Assembly (NCBI RefSeq): GCF_029625295.1
Contig: NZ_CP121112.1
Coordinates: 2,108,001-2,172,000 of the forward strand
DNA from: Flavobacterium gyeonganense
Lineage (GTDB): Bacteria; Bacteroidota; Bacteroidia; Flavobacteriales; Flavobacteriaceae
Direction of reading: 5' to 3'
DNA: 64,000 nt
Notes under the pieces: model-generated
The model's input: the letters and a program-made list of their open reading frames with translations, nothing else
What the model was told of the DNA's origin: nothing
Databases searched by the model: none
Translations under genes and position numbers: made by a program
Shown: positions 8,701 to 15,531 of the stretch, in pieces
Layout of the letters: every line of letters starts with the position of its first letter
Numbering within the stretch: the stretch's first letter is position 1

Positions 8701-9188
8701 TTTCTGTTTGAATTAAAATTAATAGCATTCCCAAACGGAATTGGCTGTAAAGAATTTGCTTTTTGTTCAATCGAAGCCAACATCAACTCTGAACTTTCTG
8801 CTGAATTCTCAGAAGCTGAAAGCTGTAAAAAGTTCGTTAGTTTATCACTTACTTCAGTAAAATGATTTCCAATAATAGTTGAAGCCTGATTATAATCAAT
8901 TCCTTTTTGAAGTTTGAACAACTTAAATATTGGAAACAGAATAAATCGAAACAAAAGGAAAACTTCTACTCCAATAAAAAGCCAGAATAAAAGTGTTCTT
9001 CCTAGAGGTTTTAACCAAAGGAAATACTCAATAAAAAGCGTAAACAAAAAATACAAAAGTCCAAAACCGGTAAAAAGAAGTATTCCTTTTATCAATTCAT
9101 TCGTATAATATTTTTTAATAAAAGCTTCCAGCTTTTGATATATGGCAGATGATGTCTTCAAAATGAATCTGTTTAATTTATAACCCAT
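5742..9188 (-). CDS. DUF4175-family large membrane protein
   Basis: 1148 aa. Two hydrophobic segments lie near the N-terminus (about residues 33-55 and 62-90), with a third at about 165-185, so the protein is anchored in the inner membrane. A long periplasmic-type beta region follows, then an extended Lys/Glu/Gln-rich coiled coil (about 500-880). A striking low-complexity stretch of GQGQ, KPGEKPGD and GKDGQGK repeats occupies about 930-1025, before a final helical part. The architecture matches the Bacteroidota DUF4175 family, whose function is not established. Its gene starts an operon with ybeY (4-bp overlap) and is divergent from gltX. The G/Q/K-rich part is unlikely to be structured. Confidence 0.82.
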   Translation of the reverse strand: MGYKLNRFILKTSSAIYQKLEAFIKKYYTNELIKGILLFTGFGLLYFLFTLFIEYFLWLKPLGRTLLFWLFIGVEVFLLFRFILFPIFKLFKLQKGIDYNQASTIIGNHFTEVSDKLTNFLQLSASENSAESSELMLASIEQKANSLQPIPFGNAINFNSNRKYLPLALVPVLLFAVFYISGNSNIISQSLNRVVHFNATFLPPAPFKFVVLNQNLQTEQNKDFVVKMESIGNIVPENVMIHIGDESYFMESSQPGKFEFKIEKPVENVSFSFEGNSVSSEEYELKVITVPSIANFEMVLNFPSYLKKKSETIQGTGNAIVPEGTLVTWKMNTQSTQEIVWKDENATLKFNKAENEFKLSKNIAQNTEYQILTSNNKVKNYEKLDYQLSVIKDQHPTITVAPAPDSLKLDKNYVLGRLGDDYGLSKLQVVFYERNKPQTAKRGTIPVKQAVFDQFVFSFPSNLPVEEGVSYEYYFEVFDNDAPHGFKRTKSSIFSDRVSTADEVHDLELQQQNQNINSLSKSLKNQTKQISEMDKIQNTGKEKDNLEFKDQQKINDFIKRQKQQDEMMKQFAEKMNKNLDKFKDDKKDKTAEDLQKRLENADKDLEKNQKLLDELKNLNDKLNSEELFDKMEKFKQISKNQSRNLEQLVELTKRFYVEKKAEQVAEKLDKLADKQEQLSNKDKENTSEKQEEINKAFDKIQEDLKDLKEENKTLKSPLDIPSDASKEKDVKDDLQKASEELNKKNSSSAKPKQKSAAKKMKNMAQQMNSTMEDGEQEQLEEDVAMLRQILDNLLAYSLSQENVMKQFKSMKLGSSIYTKNIKVQQNLKQQFKHVDDSLFALSLRNPKVAEDVTKEVGNVQYNVDKAIESLTDVQVPKGVSHQQYAVSSANKLADFLSDLLNNMQMSMSKPGAGKPKPGQGQGQGMQLPDIIQKQKGLADKMKDGMKQGEKPGEKPGDKPGQGQGQGQKQGQSGHGKDGQGKEGQGKGGDKVASGKDGKNGKGEKDNKDGDDSEGDAEKIMEIYKEQVKLREELQKELARKGLDSQGRSVIEQMKQSEKQLLNKGFKNENLQRILNIQQELLKLNNAVQQQGQDTKRQSETNKAEFTNRTNALPSSLLDYLNSVEILNRQSLPLRSNFNQKVQEYFNTK

Positions 9189-9210
9189 AAAAGTAGTAAT
9201 TATACCAATT

Positions 9211-9271
9211 CAAATTCCAAAATTTAAATTCCAAATTCCAACTTAAATACAGGCTTGGAATTTGGAATTTT
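9211..9271. repeat. AATTCCAAATTCCAA inverted repeat in the gltX-DUF4175 divergent spacer
   Basis: Copies of AAATTCCAAATTCCAA on one side and TTGGAATTTGGAATTT on the other, separated by about 15 nt. The same element occurs at 30115-30141 and 60386-60429. Confidence 0.65.
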
Positions 9272-9298
9272 TAAAAATTCGGAGTTTAACTAATATTG

Positions 9299-9306
9299 TA
9301 TCTTTG
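9299..9306 (+). promoter_or_regulatory. -7 box TATCTTTG for gltX
   Basis: It matches TAnnTTTG, 19 bp before the ATG at 9325. It supports that start over the longer open frame beginning at 9262. Confidence 0.6.
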
Positions 9307-9324
9307 CATCAAAATTTATACAAA

Positions 9325-11282
9325 ATGTCAAAGCAAGTTCGCGTGCGTTTTGCACCAAGTCCAACAGGACCTTTACATATTGGCGGAGTTCGTACTGCCC
9401 TATTTAATTATTTATTTGCCAAGAAAAACAATGGCGTTTTTTATCTTAGAATTGAAGATACAGATCAGACTCGTTTTGTTCCTGGAGCTGAAGCTTATAT
9501 TATGGAAGCTTTAGAATGGTTAGGAATTGCTCCTGAAGAAACGGTTGGAAAAAACGAAAAATTTGGTCCGTACAGACAAAGTGATCGTGCAGCATTATAC
9601 CAACAATATGCAGATCAACTGATCAATTCGGGTTGGGCGTATTATGCTTTTGATACTCCAGAAGCTTTGGATGCACATAGAAAACAACACGAAGCTGAAG
9701 GAAAAACATTTATATATAATCATCACAATCGTGAAAAATTAGATACTTCGTTAGTAATTTCTGCTGATGAAGTTTCGAAAAGAATTGCAAATGGAGAACA
9801 TTATGTAATTAGATTTAAAACTCCGGTTGATGAAACTTTACATTTAAAAGATATCATTCGTGGTGACGTAAAGTTCGAAACGAATCTTCTTGATGATAAA
9901 GTTTTATTTAAAAGTGACGGAATGCCAACCTACCATTTGGCCAATATTGTCGATGATCATTTAATGGAAACTTCACATGTAATTCGTGGCGAAGAATGGT
10001 TACCCTCTATGCCACTTCACGTTTTATTGTACAGAGCTTTTGGTTGGGATGCTCCGGAATTTGCGCATTTACCTTTAATTTTAAAACCTGATATAAAGTC
10101 GTTTTTAACTAATAAAAATAATCCCAATCAAATTGATTCTTTTGTAAAAATGTATACTAAAGATTTTTTAGAAAAAAACATTTTTAATGAAAAAGAAACA
10201 GAAAACAAGATTAAATTTTATTTAGAAAAAGTAGTAGATTCTCCAAAAGTTCTAAACATAGATAAAGAAAAAGATTCAATACATGAAAAAGAAATAAAAA
10301 CATTTATTAAAAAATCATTATTTGGAAAGCTAAGTAAAAGAGATGGTGACCGTTTAGGCTTTCCTGTTTTTCCTATTGAATGGAAAGATTTAAATTCAAA
10401 TAACTATTCAAAAGGATATAAAGAATCTGGTTTTTATCCAGAAACAGTCATTAATTTTTTAGCTTTATTAGGTTGGAATGACGGAACGGAACAAGAAATT
10501 TTTTCTTTAGAAGAATTAATAGAAAAATTTGATTTAACAAGAGTTCATAAAGCTGGAGCAAAATTTGATCCTGAAAAAAATAAATGGTTCAATCATCAAT
10601 ATTTGGTAAAACAAAATGATGCAGATTTAGCTTATATTTTCCAAAAGAACTTAGCAAAAATAATTCAGACGTTAGGTAAAGAAAAAATTGATCAAATATC
10701 AAATAATTATAGAATAAATACTGATTTAGGCTTACAAATAATAAATGAAGCAAAAAATAATATTGAGTTAATTATACAAAATAACGACTTAGGATTTCAA
10801 CTTAAAAAAGTAGCTGAGAGTAATATTGATAAAATAACTAATAATCAAATTATCAATTCAGTTGCATATTCAATAATGAATTCTTTAAAAAATATGATTC
10901 AAAAAAACTCGAAAAAATAGTATCACTCACAAAAGAAAGAGCAAACTTCGTTTCTGATTTTTGGGATTTAACTGATTTCTTTTTCCAGGCACCAACATCA
11001 TACGATGAAAAAGCAAGCAAAAACTGGAAAGAAGATACACCGGCTTTGATGCAGGAATTGATTTCAACGCTAGAATATATTGATGGTTTTGATTCTGCAA
11101 ATATCGAAGCAATAGTCAAAGACTGGATGACGAAAAACGAAATTGGAATGGGTAAAATTATGCAGCCTTTCCGTTTGAGTTTGGTTGGAGCACTTAAAGG
11201 TCCTCACCTATTTGACATTGTAGAAATCATTGGAAAAGAAGAAACTATTTCTAGGATTCAGAAAGCAATTGCTACTTTATAA
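9325..11282 (+). CDS. gltX: Glutamate--tRNA ligase GltX with two insertions and a frame break
   Basis: Class I aminoacyl-tRNA synthetase charging tRNA-Glu. The HIGH motif (PTGPLHIGG, about residues 14-21) and the KMSKS equivalent (KLSKR, about 335-339) are present. Family members are about 500 aa. Here about 78 extra Lys/Asn/Ile-rich residues (about 256-333) separate LPLILKP from GKLSKRDGD, and about 75 more precede the anticodon-binding domain. The first frame stops at 10920; the C-terminal domain (from [14 protein letters not shown]) continues in the -1 frame from 10908 to 11282. The shift point is C-A7-C at 10901-10907, read as CAA AAA AAC, a canonical A AAA AAC slippery heptamer. It could be one missing A or programmed frameshifting. 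The start at 9325 follows a TATCTTTG box. Confidence 0.88.
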
Positions 11283-12690
11283 AAACAAAAAAGCTCCCAA
11301 ATTGGGAGCTTTTTTTGGTCCTTAAATAAAAGAACTTTGTAATATTCTTTATTATCTGTTTCAATTAACCATATACCTTCCTTAGAAAAAATAGTATTAA
11401 AATAAATCCTGTCATTTTTTTCTGGAATAGCTTTCAAATAATTAAAAAGTTTTGGATTTAAATCTATCGCAGCAAATGAAATTGGGTCAAATACTTTTCT
11501 TAACAAATCCTTGCTTTCATTAGATTCACTAATAAAAACGTTTGTTTTTTCAAAACTTGCAACTCTATTATAGTCAACTCTATTTATTTTTAAAACTTTT
11601 CCGGAAGATTTATCTACTAATGCATAATTAGTAAATTCAACAGTCGTATTTGCACAATTAGTAAATACTAATTTATCCTCATATTCAAATAAATTAATAC
11701 CAAAGCTTGCACTATAATGATGGCTCTGGAAATTACGGTCATCAATTGGATTAATCGATTCCCAAATTTTGTTACCTTCTTTATCAAATTTAAAAATGTA
11801 AAATCCTATAGCATTAAAGTCTTTGAAAACTTTAGATTTCTTATTTGTGTAAATTCCATATACGTAGATATCTTCATTTTCAGGATCTTCATAATAATGG
11901 TTCACTGCCTGGACATTAAATTTAAACTGATCAACAGAACCGCCTTCATTCGATGATAAAACAAAAAAATTATCAATTAGATTTAATTTTAGAGCCAGAT
12001 CCTTTATCTTTTTACCATGAATATCATAGGTAGTTTTATAAATAGTACTCTCGTTCTGCTTTATTGAAATTGATTTTGTAATCAGATCAAAACTATCGTT
12101 TCCTTTCAGTCTACAACTGAAAGTTACTTTGTCACTAGATTCTATAAGTGATTCACCTTTTAATAAATCTAATTTGGTAGTTTCTAATTTTATTCTTACT
12201 TTTTCTTTTGTTTTTATATTAGAAGCCTCTAAATAAATTTCATCTTTTTCATAATTTATTTTTTCTTATTTTTTTGATTTGTTAAAGTAAGTTCAAATAA
12301 ATCATCATAAGAAGAACAAAAACGAGAAAATATCCAGTTTCCAATCATGTAATCATATCCCTTATTAAAATCATAGTCTTTAAAATATTTTATATTTCGA
12401 ATAATGTCATTTTTATTAATTGTTTTAATTAATGCACAGTTAACATGTTTATTATTTTCAAACAAAATAGATTTAATACCATTAGCATCATATAAATTAG
12501 CATCTGTAGCTAACGTAACAAAAGAATTTTTAACATCATCAGCTGTAAAAAGTAGAAAATTTTTAGAAAATGGCAAATATCTAAAAGCAGCAGGTTTACT
12601 AATATCTGTATACTTTTCGTCAACAATAACAGTCTGAGCAGATAAACAAATAGAAGAAAACAAGGCAATACTAAGTAGTATTTTTTTCAT
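11258..12690 (-). pseudogene. Secreted protein of unknown function, frame-broken
   Basis: The N-terminal frame (12256-12690) begins with a signal peptide (MKKILLSIALFSSICLSAQ). It ends in a Lys-rich artefactual tail at an A-rich tract (RC of 12250-12277). The -1 frame then runs open from about 12258 to 11258 (for example NYEKDEIYLEASN, then YEDPENEDIYVYGIYTNKK), giving a joined product of about 475 aa. One missing A in the run at 12259-12264 would restore it. No domain was recognised; the beta-rich, repeat-like sequence suggests a propeller-type exported protein. The distal end overlaps the gltX terminator, so the true C-terminus is uncertain. It appears monocistronic and convergent with gltX. 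Confidence 0.6.
11289..11317 (+). terminator. Terminator of gltX
   Basis: The stem AAGCTCCCAA/TTGGGAGCTT is followed by a T run on the plus strand, just after the gltX stop. The convergent minus-strand frame reads through it. Confidence 0.85.
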
Positions 12691-12825
12691 AAATTTTTAT
12701 ATTGTTTTAATTAATGAGCCAAAAGTAAAATAAATTTTAACAAAAAAAATCGGGTAAACAAATAAAATTTAAATAAGAAGAAATTTCGTAATTTACAGCA
12801 CCTAAAAACTTAAATAAATATCATT

Positions 12826-13806
12826 ATGAGTATCCCATTCATTATCATTTTTGTAATTGCATTCTTTATTTTCCTATCGTCATTCTTTACAGTAAAACAA
12901 CAATCCTCTGTAATTATCGAAAGATTTGGAAAATTTCAGAGTGTTAGAAATTCCGGGTTGCAACTTAAAATTCCGGTTGTTGACAGAATTGCAGGACGTG
13001 TAAATCTTAAGATTCAACAATTAGATGTTATCATTGAAACCAAAACCAAAGACAACGTTTTTATCAAAATGAAAGTTTCTGTTCAATTTAAAGTGATTCA
13101 GGAAAGCGTGTATGAAGCTTTTTATAAACTTGAATATCCGCATGATCAAATAACTTCTTATGTATTTGATGTGGTTCGTGCCGAAGTTCCAAAACTAAAA
13201 TTAGATGATGTTTTTGAAAGAAAAGATGATATCGCAGTTGCTGTAAAACGTGAATTAAACGAAGCAATGTCTACTTATGGATATGATATTATCAATACTT
13301 TGGTAACTGATATTGATCCGGATATCCAGGTAAAAAATGCAATGAACAGAATTAACGCTGCCGACAGAGAAAAAACGGCTGCTGAGTTTGAAGCAGAAAG
13401 TTCAAGAATCAGAATCGTTGCAAAAGCAAAAGCTGAAGCCGAAAGTAAACGTTTACAAGGACAAGGTATTGCAGATCAGCGTCGTGAAATTGCCAGAGGA
13501 TTAGTAGAAAGTGTTGAAGTTTTAAACAATGTCGGAATCAATTCTCAGGAAGCTTCTGCCTTAATTGTTGTTACGCAACATTATGATACTTTACAAGCAA
13601 TTGGAGCTGATGCTAATTCTAATTTAATTTTGTTACCTAATTCTCCACAAGCCGGAAGTGACATGTTGAATAACATGGTTGCTTCATTTTCTGCATCAAA
13701 CCAGGTTGGTGAAATGATGAAAAAACACAATAAAAAAGTCGAAAAACCAAAACCAATTCAGCCACAATCTGGTTACGAAGATGATATTCAACCAGAAATT
13801 AAATAA
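12826..13806 (+). CDS. SPFH/Band 7 (stomatin-like) membrane protein
   Basis: 326 aa. A single N-terminal membrane segment (residues about 3-22) precedes an SPFH domain (VKQQSSVIIERFGKFQSVRNSGLQLKIP and following). A charged Ala/Glu-rich helix (AADREKTAAEFEAESSRIRIVAKAKAEAESKR) then leads to a C-terminal region ending in a proline- and lysine-rich tail. This is the arrangement of paraslipin/QmcA-type proteins, which form large membrane assemblies and bind proteases such as FtsH in other bacteria. In many genomes a NfeD-type gene is adjacent, but none is here. It is followed by a strong terminator shared with the convergent cluster. Confidence 0.9.
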   Translation: MSIPFIIIFVIAFFIFLSSFFTVKQQSSVIIERFGKFQSVRNSGLQLKIPVVDRIAGRVNLKIQQLDVIIETKTKDNVFIKMKVSVQFKVIQESVYEAFYKLEYPHDQITSYVFDVVRAEVPKLKLDDVFERKDDIAVAVKRELNEAMSTYGYDIINTLVTDIDPDIQVKNAMNRINAADREKTAAEFEAESSRIRIVAKAKAEAESKRLQGQGIADQRREIARGLVESVEVLNNVGINSQEASALIVVTQHYDTLQAIGADANSNLILLPNSPQAGSDMLNNMVASFSASNQVGEMMKKHNKKVEKPKPIQPQSGYEDDIQPEIK

Positions 13807-13818
13807 TACAAAAAATGA

Positions 13819-13846
13819 AAAAGAGGCTTAATTGCCTCTTTTTTTA
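13819..13846. terminator. Terminator between the SPFH gene and the convergent DUF6327-like gene
   Basis: The stem AAGAGGC/GCCTCTT with a short loop, followed by T7 on the plus strand. The minus-strand gene ends inside it. Confidence 0.75.
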
Positions 13847-14082
13847 TTTAAAAACCAATTGATTATAAAAGGTAAAATTGATGGTAAAATGCTTCCATAA
13901 GAATTTGAAATGTAATCTTTGAACGAAGAAAAAATTCCGCCAAGTACATTTTCTGGAGTAATGCTTTCTTTAGTTTTCTGTAAACTTAAAACCAATTTCT
14001 GATAATTGATCTCTTTTTGGAGTTTCAAAATTTCAAGATCCTTCTCTATTTCAGCATACGATGAGTACTTTTTTACTTCCAT
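13828..14082 (-). CDS. Small DUF6327-like protein
   Basis: 84 aa. A soluble helical N-terminal half (YSSYAEIEKDLEILKLQKEINYQKL) is followed by a hydrophobic segment (SILPSILPFIINWFL) and a basic end, so it is probably a membrane-associated accessory protein. It is the last gene of a three-gene cluster with a holin-like protein (3-bp gap) and a YtxH protein. I recall this trio recurring in Flavobacteriaceae, with this member named DUF6327; that name is from memory. Function unknown. Confidence 0.65.
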   Translation of the reverse strand: MEVKKYSSYAEIEKDLEILKLQKEINYQKLVLSLQKTKESITPENVLGGIFSSFKDYISNSYGSILPSILPFIINWFLNKKRGN

Positions 14083-14085
14083 AAA

Positions 14086-14436
14086 TTAATCGTTAAAAAA
14101 GATTTCTGAAAATTTCTCTAAAATCGGACCTTCAACAAACTTATCTTTTATAAAGAAAAGTAAAATTGTAAACACAAAATAGATCCCCCCTACTGCTAAA
14201 AATCCGAGTGCATTACTTTCGAATAAAGATCCAAAAGCATAAGCAGCAGCAAAAGATCCAAAAATCATTACCATACTAAAACATAATAAAATCAACGTAA
14301 ACTTAAATATTAAAGTTGTTGATTTCATTGCTACTTTAAAACCCCATAATTTATAATAAGCTAAATTACTGTCAATATAAGCTTTAGTATTTTCCTGTAT
14401 ATTCTCTGTATTTTCTTTTAGTTCTTCAAAAGCCAT
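14086..14436 (-). CDS. Phage-holin-family (DUF1469-type) membrane protein
   Basis: About 116 aa from the ATG at 14436. The open frame reaches 14466, but the later start (MAFEELKENTENIQ) fits the family better. A charged amphipathic N-terminus is followed by two long hydrophobic segments (about residues 40-65 and 72-97) separated by a short turn, as in the Phage_holin_3_6/YqjE family. Despite the name, chromosomal members are not lysis proteins; they occur with YtxH-type proteins and are often linked to envelope stress. It sits between the YtxH and DUF6327-like genes on the same strand. Confidence 0.75.
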   Translation of the reverse strand: MAFEELKENTENIQENTKAYIDSNLAYYKLWGFKVAMKSTTLIFKFTLILLCFSMVMIFGSFAAAYAFGSLFESNALGFLAVGGIYFVFTILLFFIKDKFVEGPILEKFSEIFFND

Positions 14437-14552
14437 AATTTTAAATTTCATTAAAAAAAGAAACACAAAACAAACTGTTTATAAATTGAATGTCAATATT
14501 ATAAAATATTTAATCAACTATAAATCAGGTAAACTTTGTGTTTCCTCGATTA

Positions 14553-14879
14553 TTACTTTTGATATTTAGCATTTTGTGTCTTTAAATCAGCTAGTTTAGA
14601 TTCTAAAAAAGAAATAACTTCTTCTGTTTTATGACTTACATTTGAAAGTAATTCATCAAAAGTTCCATCAAGACTCTCTGTAGCACTTGCAAATTTTTCA
14701 CGCAAAACTTCTGAACTTGCTTCTAAGGAGTCTTTTAAATTGTTGGCAGTATCTCCCAGATTTTCTTTAATTTTTGCTCTTGTGTTTGAGCCTTTATCAG
14801 GAGCTAACAAAATTCCTATCGCTGCACCTACAGCTGCACCGGCTAAAATTGCTGCAATCGTATTTGAATTGTTTGACAT
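14553..14879 (-). CDS. YtxH-domain protein
   Basis: 108 aa. The N-terminus holds the glycine/alanine-rich single membrane segment typical of YtxH (AAILAGAAVGAAIGILLAPDKGSNTR, residues about 9-34), followed by a long amphipathic helix. In other bacteria YtxH-like proteins are general-stress proteins. It is the first gene of the YtxH-holin-DUF6327 cluster. Its promoter region borders the duplicated AT-rich gap at 14880-15531. Confidence 0.85.
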   Translation of the reverse strand: MSNNSNTIAAILAGAAVGAAIGILLAPDKGSNTRAKIKENLGDTANNLKDSLEASSEVLREKFASATESLDGTFDELLSNVSHKTEEVISFLESKLADLKTQNAKYQK

Positions 14880-14963
14880 AATATTAAAATTTAAAGTGAT
14901 TAATAAAGATACTCTTTTCTGAATTATAAAATTTCATATTTGACCTTTAGTATAAAAATACTG

Positions 14964-15123
14964 ACTTTATAAACAATTGAATGTTAACAACCCATTAAAC
15001 TGGCAAAATTGAGGTTGAAAATTAAAATTAGACCATTAAATCAATAATAATTCAAAAGATGATTAATGTGATAGAAGAAATTAAAAGTGGTCTTAAAATT
15101 AATTTATGGAGGTTAATTTTAAT
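14964..15123 (+). repeat. Diverged tandem repeat, copy 1
   Basis: First copy of the ~160-bp unit described for the gap. Similarity to copy 2 is strongest at both ends. Confidence 0.6.
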
Positions 15124-15280
15124 TATAATAAACTATATATTTTTTAAATATGATAGTTTTTATAAATAATAAATAAAATATTAAAATTTAAATTAATTAA
15201 TAAATAAAATTGATATTTATAGAAAAATAGATTTTTGAAGTTTATATTCTGAATTAAATGAAAATAAAATCTCGTTTTAA

Positions 15281-15439
15281 ACTTTATCAACAATTCAATG
15301 TTGATAAGCGTTAAAAGAGCATAAATGGAAGTAAAAATTAAAATAAAGCTTTCTCTTTAACTATTTTTAGAAAGATGATAAATGAATCGGAAGTAATTAA
15401 AAAATGTCTTAAAATCAATTTATGAAGGTTACTTTTAAT
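15281..15439 (+). repeat. Diverged tandem repeat, copy 2
   Basis: Second copy, offset by 317 bp from copy 1. It begins with the inverted TTATCAACA/TGTTGATAA pair. Confidence 0.6.
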
Positions 15440-15487
15440 CTATCAAAATTATAATTTAAAACATTATAATAGAAAAAATAAATAATA

Positions 15488-15514
15488 AAAAAAAGCGCTA
15501 ATAAAAGCGCTTTT
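15488..15514 (-). terminator. Terminator of glnS
   Basis: The stem AAGCGCT/AGCGCTT is followed by T8 on the minus strand, 18 bp past the glnS stop. Confidence 0.8.
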
Positions 15515-15531
15515 AATAAATAATATTGATA

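Larger units (their letters stand above)
14880..15531. other. 652-bp AT-rich intergenic region with a diverged tandem duplication
   Basis: No family-recognised gene lies here. Two imperfect copies of a ~160-bp unit (14964-15123 and 15281-15439) are separated by about 157 bp. They align best over ACTTTAT-AACAATT-AATGTT at the start and AAAGATGAT-AATG, TCTTAAAAT-AATTTATG and GGTTA-TTTTAAT at the end. Copy 2 has TTATCAACA (15284-15292) and TGTTGATAA (15299-15307) as an inverted pair. Copy 1 contains a 36-codon frame (15059-15169, starting MINVIEEIKSG) whose counterpart in copy 2 stops after 16 codons. Confidence 0.6.

Noticed and set aside
10090..10323. Intein in gltX
   Set aside because: The insert (about 78 residues) is too short and lacks the N-terminal Cys/Ser and the C-terminal His-Asn of inteins.
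14086..14436. Lysis holin of a phage
   Set aside because: The family name refers to fold only; the gene sits in a YtxH-holin-DUF6327 chromosomal trio without phage genes.
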